NCBI GenBank assembly: GCA_030144725.1
Contig: JASKMD010000012.1
Span: 9,809,392-9,873,391 of the forward strand
Source: Haematococcus lacustris
Lineage: Eukaryota; Chlorophyta; Chlorophyceae; Chlamydomonadales; Haematococcaceae
DNA: 64,000 nucleotides
Direction of reading: 5' to 3'
A program made the translations under genes and the position numbers. The notes beneath the pieces are model-generated. The model was not told where the DNA came from. It searched no databases and saw nothing but the letters and a program-made list of their open reading frames with translations. This document shows positions 1 to 9,060 of this stretch, in pieces (position 1 is the first letter of the stretch; each line of letters starts with the position of its first letter).

Positions 1-190
1 TGGACCAGCTGTGTGGCCGCGAGGTTGATTGCCGAGTATGTGGCTGCGAGTATGGGCTAGATGCGGCTGCGAGTATGGGTAACCTCGTGCGATGCCATCG
101 CTGCAATACCGGCTACACGATGCTGCGACTAAGTGTTGGACGGCCTTGAATGCAAGTGAGATGTTCAGAATTTTTCTAAGTGCTTAAAGG
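1..190. other. Unassigned flank left of the first palindrome array
   Basis: No open frame or known repeat is recognisable. Short imperfect repeats of the type GGCTGCGAGTATGGG occur at about 45-85. Because the array to the right ends in a GAGTG element terminus at 1164 and no CACTC terminus is present here, this stretch is probably the internal left part of the same element, whose left end lies before the window. Inference only. Confidence 0.3.
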
Positions 191-1029
191 CTACAGTACT
201 GTAAGTGGTCTCTCGAGGTACCTCGAGGTACCTCGAGGTACTGCAGATGTCTACAGTACTGTAGATGTCTACAGTACTGTAGATGTCTACAGTACTGTAG
301 GTACCTACAGTACTGTAAATGGTCTCTCGAGGTACCTCGAGGTACCTACAGTACTGTAGATGTCTACAGTACTGTAGGTACCTACAGTACTGTAAATGGT
401 CTCTCGAGGTACCTCGAGGTACCTACAGTACTGTAGATGTCTACAGTACTGTAGATGTCTATAGTACTGTAGATGTCTACTGTACTGTAGATGTCTACAG
501 TACTGTAGATGTCTACAGTACTGTAGATGTCTACAGTACTGTAGGTACCTACAGTACTGTAAATGGTCTCTCGAGGTACCTCGAGGTACATACAGTACTG
601 TAGATGTCTACAGTCCTTTAGATGTCTACAGTACTGTAGATGTCTACAGTACTGTAGGTACCTACAGTACTGTAAATGGTCTCTCGAGGTACCTCGAGGT
701 ACCTCGAGGTACCTCGAGGTACTGTAGATGTCTACAGTACTGTAGGTGTCTACGGTACTGTAGATGTCTACAGTACTGTAGATGTCTACAGTACTGTAGA
801 TGTCTACAGTACCTCGAGGTACCTACAGTACTGTAGATGTCTACAGTACTGTAGATGTCTACAGTACTGTAGGTACCTACAGTACTGTAAGTGGTCTCTC
901 GAGGTACCCCGACAGTACTGTAGACACCTACAGTACTATAGACATCTACAGTACTGTAGACACCTACAGTACTTTTCGTGTACTCGCGAGGTACCCCCGA
1001 CAGTACTGTAGACACCTACAGTACTGTAG
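191..1029. repeat. Palindromic satellite, CTACAGTACTGTAG
   Basis: A tandem array built on the perfect 14-bp palindrome CTACAGTACTGTAG spaced by ATGT, giving an 18-bp period. It is interspersed with blocks of CCTCGAGGTACCTCGAGG, itself a run of overlapping XhoI/KpnI-type palindromes. The array reads open in several frames on both strands (YSTVDV-type repeats), as expected from an 18-bp unit without stops; this is not evidence of a gene. Near the right end the unit changes to GACACCTACAGTACTGTA. Confidence 0.95.
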
Positions 1030-1164
1030 CATGGCCGTATCTCACCAACCGCGCAAAATCACGAATTTTAGTTTCGACCCCCAATCTTACAATGCCTTCA
1101 TTTGACTATGTACCAAGTCCGAGGCTCCGAATCTCAAAAATGCTGTTACTAATTTGCCTGAGTG
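1030..1164 (+). mobile_element. Right-end module of a CACTC/GAGTG element
   Basis: This module follows the CTACAGTACTGTAG array and ends in GAGTG at 1160-1164. It is a diverged relative of the module that closes the TCAGCACTGA arrays at 24540-24672 and 30713-30841. Matching landmarks appear in the same order: GTATCTC, a GATTTTAG-like block, CTTACAATG and CTATGTACCAAGT. The next base, 1165, is where a duplicated segment (3351-3508) begins, which independently supports an element boundary at 1164. Confidence 0.7.
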
Positions 1165-1322
1165 TCGTTGGACCCTATTAAGAAGAGGGCGTTGACTTAG
1201 GTCAACCAGCACATGAGATTGTGGAGGGTGTTAGTTGGCGCTACATAGCTTGATGATTGTATGGCGCTGTGTGCTATGTGATAACCAGGAGTGGGTCATG
1301 GCATATGCATGTTGTCCTCATG
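1165..1322 (+). repeat. 158-bp duplicated segment, copy 1 (uninterrupted)
   Basis: This segment aligns base for base with 3351-3508 with about two substitutions (1171/3357, and ATGGCGCTG versus ATGTCGCTG). Copy 1 continues past the shared CCTCATG into GTGATATGT. In copy 2 that continuation is found only after a 4.5-kb insertion, at 7993. Copy 1 is therefore the pre-insertion allele of the element at 3509-7990. Confidence 0.9.
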
Positions 1323-1335
1323 GTGATATGTCCTC

Positions 1336-1676
1336 ATGGGGGTAAACCAGTACTGGTTGGGAATAAAACAGTACTGGTTGGGAATAAACCAGTACTGGTT
1401 GGGAATAAACCAGTACTGGTTGGGGGTAAACCAGTACTGGTTGGGGGTAAACCAGTACTGGTTGGGAATAAACCAGTACTGGTTGGGAATAAACCAGTAC
1501 TGGTTGGGAATAAACCAGTACTGGTTGGGAATAACCCAGTACTGGTTGGGAATAAACCAGTACTGGTTGGGAATAAACCAGTACTGGTTGGGAATAAACC
1601 AGTACTGGTTGGGGGTAAACCAGCAACGGTTGGGAGGCAACCAGTACTGGTTGGGGGTGGACCAGTCCTGGTTTTC
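1336..1676. repeat. Palindromic satellite, ACCAGTACTGGT, 21-bp period
   Basis: About 15 units of the 12-bp perfect palindrome ACCAGTACTGGT plus a 9-bp spacer (TGGGAATAA or TGGGGGTAA). The last units are degenerate (CAGCAACGG, CAGTCCTGG). The same degenerate last units close the large array at 10,860-10,930, so the two arrays descend from one element end. Frames through it give PVLVGNK-type heptads that are satellite translations. Confidence 0.95.
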
Positions 1677-1785
1677 TCGTATCTCCTCAGCCCGATTTTT
1701 CCTCGATTTTAGGTTTACACCCCCATTCTTAGAACCGCTAAAAAATACAATCTATCAAGCCACTTTGTCAAAAAATTCAAGCCTC
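1677..1785 (+). mobile_element. Truncated right-end module after the ACCAGTACTGGT array
   Basis: Begins CGTATCTCCTCAGCCCGATT and is nearly identical to 10,937-11,040. It breaks off after CAAAAAATTCAA, where the complete copy continues to a GAGTG terminus. It then runs into unrelated pyrimidine-rich DNA, so this element end is deleted. Confidence 0.8.
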
Positions 1786-1973
1786 TTCCCCCCTTCCTTT
1801 CCACGCATCCTCCATGTGCCAGTCCCTTCCATTTGACATGACATCGCTGCCCTCACCCCACCACCAACTTCTCCTCACCCCCCACCATCTTTGCGCAACC
1901 CTCATCCCACTTCCCCATCACAAGGATTAAGGTAAGAGCAAACTAGGAGCATGGAGCAGCACTGTGTAAGCAT

Positions 1974-2031
1974 GTGAGTGGCTAGCCCCCTCTCTTGCAC
2001 CTACCTAACCGCCAGCCCATGTTTGCTGCAG
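1974..2031 (+). repeat. Intron-like cassette, copy 1
   Basis: 58 bp from GTGAGTGGCTAGCCC to TTTGCTGCAG, with an internal CTAAC. These match a spliceosomal donor, a possible branch site and an acceptor. Splicing is not shown; the identity rests on at least nine similar copies elsewhere in the window on both strands. Confidence 0.5.
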
Positions 2032-2189
2032 CGGCACACCCAATCCCCACCCCACACACCACCCCACCCTCATAACCTACCCTCCTAACCTACTTCCCCC
2101 CTCCCTACCCCCTTCGTCTCCCTGCCCCTTTGGTCCCTTCCTTCCTCCTGCTAATGAGTGGCTATTGATGGCCACAGGTAATCCAGTCA

Positions 2190-2269
2190 GTGAGTGGCTA
2201 CTGGCAAGTGGCTAGGGCTCAGTGCCCACACCAAGCTTCCTAACTCACGTGCACGCCCCTTGGCTGTAG
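2190..2269 (+). repeat. Intron-like cassette, copy 2
   Basis: 80 bp from GTGAGTGGCTACTGG to CTTGGCTGTAG, with CCTAAC inside. The sequence after the acceptor (GTCGGATGGGCACCTCC) recurs after copy 4 at 5448, so the shared unit extends beyond the intron-like part. Confidence 0.5.
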
Positions 2270-3102
2270 GTCGGATGGGCACCTCCCCGCCCCTTCTTAC
2301 TCCCGCAGCTCTGCCCCGGCCCCGCCCAGCCCAGCCCAATCAAGCCTCTACTCTACCCTCTACTCTACTCTACCCTCACCATCCTACTCTACCCTCGCAC
2401 CCTACTTTCCCCTTCCCCTTCCACCTCCCCCTTCTACCCCCTGACATCGCAGACACCTGCCCTCCCCTCCCCCGCCCTTGCCCCCGACCCCGCCCCCCCT
2501 ACTCCTGCCTTCCTACCCCCTACCCGCGCCCCCGCCCAGCCCAGCCCCACTGACCACCACCAACTACACCACTCACCTGGAGCAGGCAGGGGTCGGTCGC
2601 TGTGTGGTGAGTGCTGTTGCTGCTGCTACAGCTACATCTCACAACCCGTGCGCCTATGTCCCCTATGGGCCCCTGTGCCCCCATATGCGCACTGTACGAG
2701 CAGTCCGGAGGCAGTCCCCATATCCCCATATCCCCATATCCCCTTCCTCTATCCCCTCCCTCCCCCTCCCTTTCAGTTCCCTTTCCTTCACGTGGCATGG
2801 CAGCCACCACCTCACCCCGCCAATGCTCTCCTACCCACCCCCTCCCCTCCCCATTGCAACCTTCGCCCCCTCCCACCATCCTCCTCCCACACCACAGAGG
2901 GGCGGTGGCATGGAGCAGCAACCCTCCCCAGCCAGGCAGCAAGTGCGAAAGGCGAAAGGCGAGTAGTTAGCAGCGTGCAGGCAGTAGGTCTCTCCACTCT
3001 GCTGCCGGCACCACTCAGTAGCGTGCTCATGCTGCTTGCCACTGATGCTGCTAATGTGCTTGCTGATCCAAACCAAGCTCTTGCCTGCTTTCAGTGAGAG
3101 TG

Positions 3103-3232
3103 CTGGTTGCCAGCCAGTGCTGGTTGCAGACCAGTGCTGGTTGCCAGCCAGTGCTGGTTGCAAACCAGTGCTGGTTGTAAACCAATGCTGGTCACAGCCA
3201 GTGCTGGTTACATCCCAGTGCAGGATGCCTCA
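3103..3232. repeat. Short array of CCAGTGCTGG-type units
   Basis: About eight units of CCAGTGCTGGTTG with alternating spacers. The core CAGTGCTG is the near-palindromic relative of CAGTACTG and CAGCACTG used in other arrays of the window. Confidence 0.8.
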
Positions 3233-3350
3233 CAGTAATGTGTGTCATGCATTGTAGTCATTGGGTCCAGTAGAGCATTGTATGTAAGATTAATCTGTGT
3301 TACTTCGCTTAGGGGCTGGAGCGTGGACGAGTACCTTCATTACCTCAAGG
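3233..3350. repeat. Inter-array module shared with the window's right end
   Basis: The stretch GGGGCTGGAGCGTGGACG...CTTCATTACCTCAAGGTCG has a recognisable inverted counterpart at about 63,305-63,355, next to the terminal ACCAGTACTGGT array. It is probably a structural part of the same kind of element. No coding potential was seen. Confidence 0.5.
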
Positions 3351-3508
3351 TCGTTGAACCCTATTAAGAAGAGGGCGTTGACTTAGGTCAACCAGCACAT
3401 GAGATTGTGGAGGGTGTTAGTTGGCGCTACATAGCTTGATGATTGTATGTCGCTGTGTGCTATGTGATAACCAGGAGTGGGTCATGGCATATGCATGTTG
3501 TCCTCATG
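3351..3508 (+). repeat. 158-bp duplicated segment, copy 2 (left of insertion)
   Basis: Near-identical to 1165-1322. It ends CCTCATG immediately before the CACTCC terminus of the 3509-7990 element. The last two bases, TG at 3507-3508, are the left copy of the 2-bp target duplication. Confidence 0.9.
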
Positions 3509-3821
3509 CACTCCGGGAAATTAAGGCCTGGCTGGCTTGGAAAACCTGAGAGTTGAGTTCTGAAACTTGGTATGTAGGCTGCTGTGACCTAGGGGAGTAC
3601 AAGACTCTCTCGGGCCAAAGTGTAATTCTCAGTCGCTGGGGAGTTGCTGGACCAGGTGTAGGGCTGTGACCCTGATTTTGGCTAAGGGAGTTGGCACCGA
3701 GTGACCAAAGTGACTTTTCATGAAATGTGAGTATGAGCGATTGTAGAGGGTGGTTACAGCTGCCCAACCTAGTAGGTGGCATGCAAAACGTCCAAGCCAG
3801 TGATAAGTTATGGCCCACTTT

Positions 3822-4105
3822 AGGTGACCCTGCGGAGGGTTTAGTACCCCTCTTGCCCAAAGGGGGGGTGACTTGACCCTCCGCAGGGTCAGAGGTGACC
3901 CTCCGCAGGGTTTTGTGACCCTCCGCAGGGTCAGACGTGACCCTCCACAGGGTTTTGTGACCCTGCGCAGGGTTAAGTACCCCTCTTGGCCTTAGGGGGG
4001 GTGGCTTGACCCTGCGCAGGGTCAGACGTGACCCTCCGCAGGGTTACGTGACCCTGCGGAGGGTCAGACGATTAGGCATTCCTGACCCTGCGGAGGGTCA
4101 ACTGT
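3822..4105. repeat. Left subterminal palindrome array, GACCCTSCGCAGGGTC
   Basis: About twelve copies of a 16-bp dyad, GACCCT-NCGN-AGGGTC, some perfect (GACCCTGCGCAGGGTC), with spacers such as AGACGT and TTTTGT. The same dyad forms the array at the other end of the element (7405-7830). Confidence 0.9.
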
Positions 4106-4173
4106 GGCATGGAAAACATCAAGTTGCATGGAGGCTTGCATGGGGGTTTCGCAAATGAACCGCGAAGGAAGCA

Positions 4174-4602
4174 AAGGAATCGCGAAGGGCATCTTGACTG
4201 CCCCGCCAAGCTGGCATGCTGCATAATGGCAGCCAGGAGCAGCCAGGAGCAGCGAACAGGACATCGTCGCGAGAAGGGTAGCCACGAGCTAGACAGCCAT
4301 CTCTAGCCAGGAGCCTTACAGCATTCGCGACCAGCCATAGCAATCATGTCAGGCGATAGGATCAAGAGGCAGCACTGTACACAGCACACGCATATCGCAG
4401 GAGCTAGCAGCCAGGAGCAGCCAGGAGCAGCCAGGAGCAAATCGCAGCCTCATTCGTAGAAGACATCGCAAACGCAATACGCAAAAGAGGCATAGTGATG
4501 TTAGCGATGTAGCCATGCCAGCCAGCCATCGCCAGCTAGCAGCCTCCAACATAGCATATCGCAGCCAAATGCAAGCTATTGGCAGCATGCAGCCTCATCG
4601 CA
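4174..4602. repeat. Duplicated segment shared with 16,218-16,589
   Basis: Starts AAGGAATCGCGAAGGGCATC and contains GGCAGCCAGGAGCAGCCAGG repeats. A copy with small internal deletions lies at 16,218-16,589. No open frame is conserved between the copies, so it looks like repeat DNA. Confidence 0.85.
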
Positions 4603-4926
4603 ACCGCGACCAGGTCGAGCGAAAGGAGCAGAAAGCGCAGCGAGATTGTAGAGCAGAAGGTGCAGGAAGGCTCATGTGGCGTGGCTTGCTTGCAGGTGGA
4701 GCGCCAAGAACCCGAAACAAGATCAACATGGCACAGCTAAGAGGACAGTCAAGAGCTAGGAGCCAGGAAGTGCAGCCATTGGAAGCAGTAAGGCGGCGCA
4801 GCCAGGAGCAGCCAGGAGCAGTTAGAAGCTGTAGCGATGAGCGGCAATGATGAGCGGCACCGATGAAAGGCAATCATGAGCAGCACCCTCCCATTTCCCC
4901 CCATCACACACTCCACTCTACAAATG

Positions 4927-4990
4927 GTGAGTGGCTTGCTGTTGCTCCATGTACCCAGTCTGACTGCTAGCATGCCCTTGGTAACTGCAG
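4927..4990 (+). repeat. Intron-like cassette, copy 3
   Basis: 64 bp from GTGAGTGGCTTGCTG to GGTAACTGCAG, followed by GTTCTTCTGGTCACACCC and a long C/T tract, the same arrangement as the other copies. Confidence 0.45.
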
Positions 4991-5373
4991 GTTCTTCTGG
5001 TCACACCCATCCCCCTTTTCCACTACCAATACCACCACCACCAGCACCTCCCCTCCCCCTTTCCTTTCTTTATAAACCCACTTCCCCCTTCCCCGTCACC
5101 TCTCCCCAGACATCCCAGCAGCCAGGAGAAAGCCCACCCCACCCACCCTCTTTCCACCACCACCACCACCACCACCTCCCTTCCCCCTCTCTCTCCCTCT
5201 CCCCTCCCATACTCCCATACTCCCATACTCCCAAGCCTCCCTTCCCCTCTCCTACCCTTCGATTGACGTGGCATCGCAGCCCCCACCTCACCCTACCTTC
5301 CCTTCCCTACACCCTATACTCCTCATCGCAATCCCACCCCACTGGCGCATGGGAGATGTTGCCTGGTGATATG

Positions 5374-5447
5374 GTAAGGCCACGGTGATAGCTAACACAG
5401 TGCCCAGCCTGGTCACCCTACCGCACGTGCACGCCCCTTGGTTGCAG
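5374..5447 (+). repeat. Intron-like cassette, copy 4
   Basis: 74 bp from GTAAGGCCACGG to CCTTGGTTGCAG, with GCTAAC inside. The downstream GTCTGATGGGCACCTCC matches that after copy 2. Confidence 0.45.
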
Positions 5448-6079
5448 GTCTGATGGGCACCTCCCCTCCACTCTCCCTACACAACCAACCCCTCCCAATT
5501 CATCCTCCCCCGCCCCCGCCCCCGCTCCCTCCCCCGCCCCCACCCAGGCCCATGCCCCCAACCCAGGCCCCCACCCAGCCCAACCCATGCCCCCACCCAG
5601 CCCAAACCATGCCCCCAACCCACCCCCGCCCCGCCTCCCCCCCTCCCGCCTCCCGCCTCCCCGCCTCCCCCCCTCCCGCCTCCCGCCTCCCCGCCTCCCG
5701 CCTCCCGCCTTCCGCCTCCCGCCTTCCACATCTTACCCCCCCTCCCCCTCCCACCCCCTTCCCAGCAGCAGTCATCAAGCCGCCAAAAGGTAGGTAGGTG
5801 CTACAGTGCCCCTACTATAACTGCTGCTGCTACTGCTCCTGCAACTGCTGCCCCCCTGTTGCTGCTGCCCCCCTGCTGCAGCTGCTGCTGCCCCTCTGCT
5901 GCGGCTGCTGCCCCCCTGCATAGGCTGTTGCAACCATGTCTCCATGCTTGCCAGCAGTGTGACAACAGCCTTGACCATGAGCATCACATGTGTAGTATGC
6001 TTGGCAGTTGCAGGCAAGGCTGCAACGGCGTAGAGCTGCAGCCAGAAGCAGTGAGGAGCAGCCCGGCCCCGCCCAGCCC

Positions 6080-6325
6080 AGCCCCTCCCCTCCCCTCCCC
6101 TCCCCTCCCCTCCCCTCCCCTCCCCTCCCCTCCCCTCCCCTCCCCTCCCCTCCCCTCCCCTCCCCTCCCCTCCCCTCCCCTCCCCTCCCCTCCCCTCCCC
6201 TCCCCTCCCCTCCCCTCCCCTCCCCTCCCCTCCCCTCCCCTCCCCTCCCCTCCCCTCCCCTCCCCTCCCCTCCCCTCCCCTCCCCTCCCCTCCCCTCCCC
6301 TCCCCTCCCCTCCCCTCCCCTCCCA
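6080..6325. repeat. (CCCCT)n pentanucleotide tract
   Basis: About 48 uninterrupted copies of TCCCC/CCCCT. The complementary strand is (AGGGG)n, a run with four Gs per unit that could form G-quadruplexes. Frames through it (SPPLP or GEGRG) are not genes. Confidence 0.97.
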
Positions 6326-7079
6326 GTGAGTGCACATGCTTGGGTGGTGTCAGTCTAGCCTACCTAGTTCTGGTCATGCATGTCCTAATCTTCTGCTTGA
6401 TGGCTGATGTTTGCTTGCAGTTGTCGACAACTGGAGCATGACAGGTGTAGCAAGGACAGGTGTAACAAGGAGCCAGCATGGAGTTTGCAAGGCATGACAT
6501 GGAGCAATAGTGTAAGTGGCGAGCCCTTGCACATGAGTGGTTCCCAATGCCTGGAGCGGGCTGTATCAGACATACAACCACCCCCTCTCCCCCTTTAGCC
6601 CAGCCCAGCCCAGCCCAGCCCGCCCAGCCCAGCCCAGCCCGCGGCTGCCCAACTTGATGGTTAACAGCCCAGCCCAGGCTGGAGCTTAACAGTCCCGTTA
6701 CGAGGTGTTTGCCCATAGCAAGCATGGCCCAGCAGCCAGGAGTTGGGTGCTATGGGGCAGTGACCGCCAGCCCGCCCCTTGTTGTTCAAGGTTTGACGGT
6801 AACCCTCCTGCCTTTTGGCCCCTTCCTCCTTCCCTTTCCTGTCCCACCACCACCACCACCACCACCACCACTTCCCAGTCCGCCACCCCGTCTACTTCCC
6901 CCCTCCCTAAAGGCCAGCCTTGGGCGGGCAGCATGGAGCGCAAGTAGTAGCAGCCAGCCTACTCTAGTCATGCCATGCCCATGGTGGTGTGGTGGTGTGG
7001 TGGTGGTGGTGCTGTTATGGTGTTGTTGGTGCCCATGGTGGTGTGTTGGTATGGTGTTGTTGTCACTTGTCACCTTATG

Positions 7080-7400
7080 TGAAGGTGTTGCAAGGCGTTA
7101 GTGCATCAATGCATTTGCTTGACATTTCCGTAGGGAGGTGCCGCGGGGTGATGGTGCATCGAGACATGTGCTAAGGAGTAGCATAGTGAGGTGTTGCGGG
7201 GTGTTTGGATGTCGAGACATGTGTTTTGCGGAGGTGTATCGAGGTTGTACAAGATGTTCCAACGTGGTGACATGTACTTTGCGGTATCTTTGCGAGTTGT
7301 TGTGAAGTGTTAGAGCGTGGAGACGTATGTTTGGTAGTGCCTAAGCGAGGAATTGCGAGTTGTGTTAACGTTGAGACATGTGCAAGTAATGCCTAGGAAA
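7080..7400 (+). repeat. Internal module with GACATGTGY motifs
   Basis: Degenerate repeats of GAGGTGTTGCGGGGTGTTTG followed by GTCGAGACATGTGTTTTGCG. The reverse complement of the same module lies just inside the left array of the 51,673-54,593 element (52,115-52,470), sharing GTGCATCAATGCAT and GATGGTGCATCGAGACATGT. A shorter relative (GACATGTGCTTAACATC, GTGATGGTGCATCATG) lies at 22,240-22,290. It sits directly inside the terminal array in each element. Confidence 0.75.
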
Positions 7401-7404
7401 GGAG

Positions 7405-7830
7405 CCAGCGGTGATCCTCCGCAGGGTCAGAAATGGCTAGGAAATGAGCCAGCGGTGACCCTCCGCAGGGTCAGAAGTGCCTAGGGAATGAGCCAGCGGT
7501 GACCCTCCGCAGGGTCAGAAATGCCTAGGAAATGAGCTAGCGGTGACCCTCCGCAGGGTCAGAAATGCCTAGGAAATGAGCCAGCGGTGACCCTCCGCAG
7601 GGTCAGAAGTGCCTAGGAAATGAGCCAGCGGTGACCCTCCGCAGGGTCAGAAATGCCTAGGAAATGAGCTAGCGGTGACCCTCCGCAGGGTCAGAAATGC
7701 CTAGGAAATGAGCTAGCGGTGACCCTCCGCAGGGTCAGAAATGCCTAGGAAGCGAGCCTAGCGGTGACCCTCCGCAGGGTCAGGCCTGACCCTGCGGAGG
7801 GTCACACTGACCCTGCGGTGAAAAAGCAAG
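7405..7830. repeat. Right subterminal palindrome array, GACCCTCCGCAGGGTC
   Basis: Nine to ten units of about 45 bp: GGTGACCCTCCGCAGGGTC plus a spacer AGAAATGCCTAGGAAATGAG. The dyad matches that of the left array of the same element; the spacing is longer and more regular. Confidence 0.92.
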
Positions 7831-7992
7831 AACCTGCGGAGGGTCACAATAACCCTAACTGAAACCGCGATTACAGCTCAATCACTTCGAGTTTGACGGA
7901 GTTATTGACGGCGATGGGTCGCCCTTGCGATGGGCTATCCGCGGTATACCTCAGCGGAAACTGCCGTCTCGGCCTTAATTACCCGGAGTGTG

Positions 7993-8219
7993 GTGATATG
8001 TACTCTGTATACCTTGCAACATCAGTAGCTCAGTGTCACGTGTAAGTACATCCAATGGCTCTAGCCTAACGTATAATAATCTCCAACTTGGTAAATGTTT
8101 CTAAGCAAGCCCCCTCCTTCAGCCCTTCACCCAGCCCTTCACCACTTAAGGGGTCACACAGTAATGGATGAGGGTCACACTGTACTAGATAGTGTGTGTT
8201 GTCGCTGCCCTCCTAGTTG
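7993..8219. other. Spacer between the inserted element and the next array
   Basis: Begins GTGATATGT, the continuation of the interrupted 158-bp segment. No open frame or RNA gene was recognised. It leads into ACCAGTACTGG arrays, as copy 1 does at 1330. Confidence 0.5.
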
Positions 8220-9060
8220 GGTGTCAGCCAGTACAAGTTGGGGGTCAGCCAATACTGGTTGGGTGTCAGCCAATACTGGTTGGAGGTTAGCCAGTACTGG
8301 CTGGGGTGAACCAGTACTGGTTAAACTTTTGTAAACTTTTTATTTTGGGGGGGGGGTGTGAACCAGTACTGGTTTGGTGTGAACCAGTACTGGCTGACCA
8401 CCAACCAGTACTGGTTTGGTGTGAACCAGTACTGGTTGGGGGTGAACCAGTACTGGCTGGGGTGAACAAGTACTGGTTAAATTTTTGTATATTTTCTTAT
8501 TTTGGGGGGGGGGTGTGAACCAGTACTGGTTTGGTGTGAACCAGTACTGGCTGATCACCAACCAGTACTGGTTTGGTGTGAACCAGTACTGGTTGGGGGT
8601 GAACCAGTATTGGCTGGGGTGAACCAGTACTGGTTAAATTTTTGTAAATTTTATTATTTGGGGGGGGGGGTGTGAACCAGTACTGGTTTGGTGTGAACCA
8701 GTACTGGCTGATCACCAACCAGTACTGGTTTGGTGTGAACCAGTACTGGTTGGGGGTGAACCAGTACTGGCTGGGGTGAACCAGTACTGGTTAAATTTTT
8801 GTAAATTTTTTAATTTGGGGGGGGGGGTGTGAACCAGTACTGGTTTGGTGTGAACCAGTACTGGCTGATCACCAACCAGTACTGGTTTGGTGTGAACCAG
8901 TACTGGTTGGGGGTGAACCAGTATTGGCTGGGGTGAACCAGTACTGGTTAAATTTTTGTAAATTTTTTAATTTGGGGGGGGGGGTGTGAACCAGTACTGG
9001 TTTGGTGTGAACCAGTACTGGCTGATCACCAACCAGTACTGGTTTGGTGTGAACCAGTAG
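8220..9060. repeat. Higher-order ACCAGTACTGGT array, about 157-bp superunit
   Basis: Five superunits, each holding seven ACCAGTACTGGY palindromes separated by short GTGA/TGGTG spacers. Each starts with a G9-G10 run and ends in an AT-rich TTAAATTTTTGTAAATTTT stretch. The superunits are nearly identical, indicating recent homogenisation. Paired G-run and AT-rich landmarks are absent from the simple array that follows. Confidence 0.9.

Larger units (their letters stand above)
1786..3102. other. Pyrimidine-rich, low-complexity region without a convincing gene
   Basis: Dominated by CCCCTT/CCACC-type tracts. Open frames are proline-rich and appear in several overlapping frames, so none is called. 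The region holds two copies of an intron-like cassette (listed separately), each followed by a long C/T tract. Around 2930-2960 there is a short run of GCGAAAGG repeats. Confidence 0.6.
3509..7990. mobile_element. Complete CACTC-terminal element with GACCCT...AGGGTC arrays
   Basis: Left terminus CACTCCGGGAAATTAAGG; right terminus reads CCTTAATTACCCGGAGTG, an 18-bp inverted repeat with one mismatch. The 2-bp target duplication TG is at 3507-3508 and 7991-7992. The pre-insertion sequence survives at 1311-1331, where CCTCATG runs straight into GTGATATGT. Palindrome arrays with the same core lie near both ends (3822-4105 and 7405-7830). The interior is repeat DNA with two intron-like cassettes and a (CCCCT)n tract. 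No transposase is recognisable, so it is non-autonomous. The CACTC ends recall CACTA/EnSpm elements, but the 2-bp duplication is shorter than the usual 3 bp. Family assignment is inference. Confidence 0.88.

Noticed and set aside
6080..6325. Telomeric repeat
   Set aside because: The unit CCCCT/AGGGG is not a known green-algal telomere motif (TTTTAGGG or TTTAGGG types), and it is internal to a mobile element.
5775..6358. Gly/Glu/Arg-rich and Ser/Pro/Leu-rich frames
   Set aside because: Translations of the uninterrupted (CCCCT)n tract.
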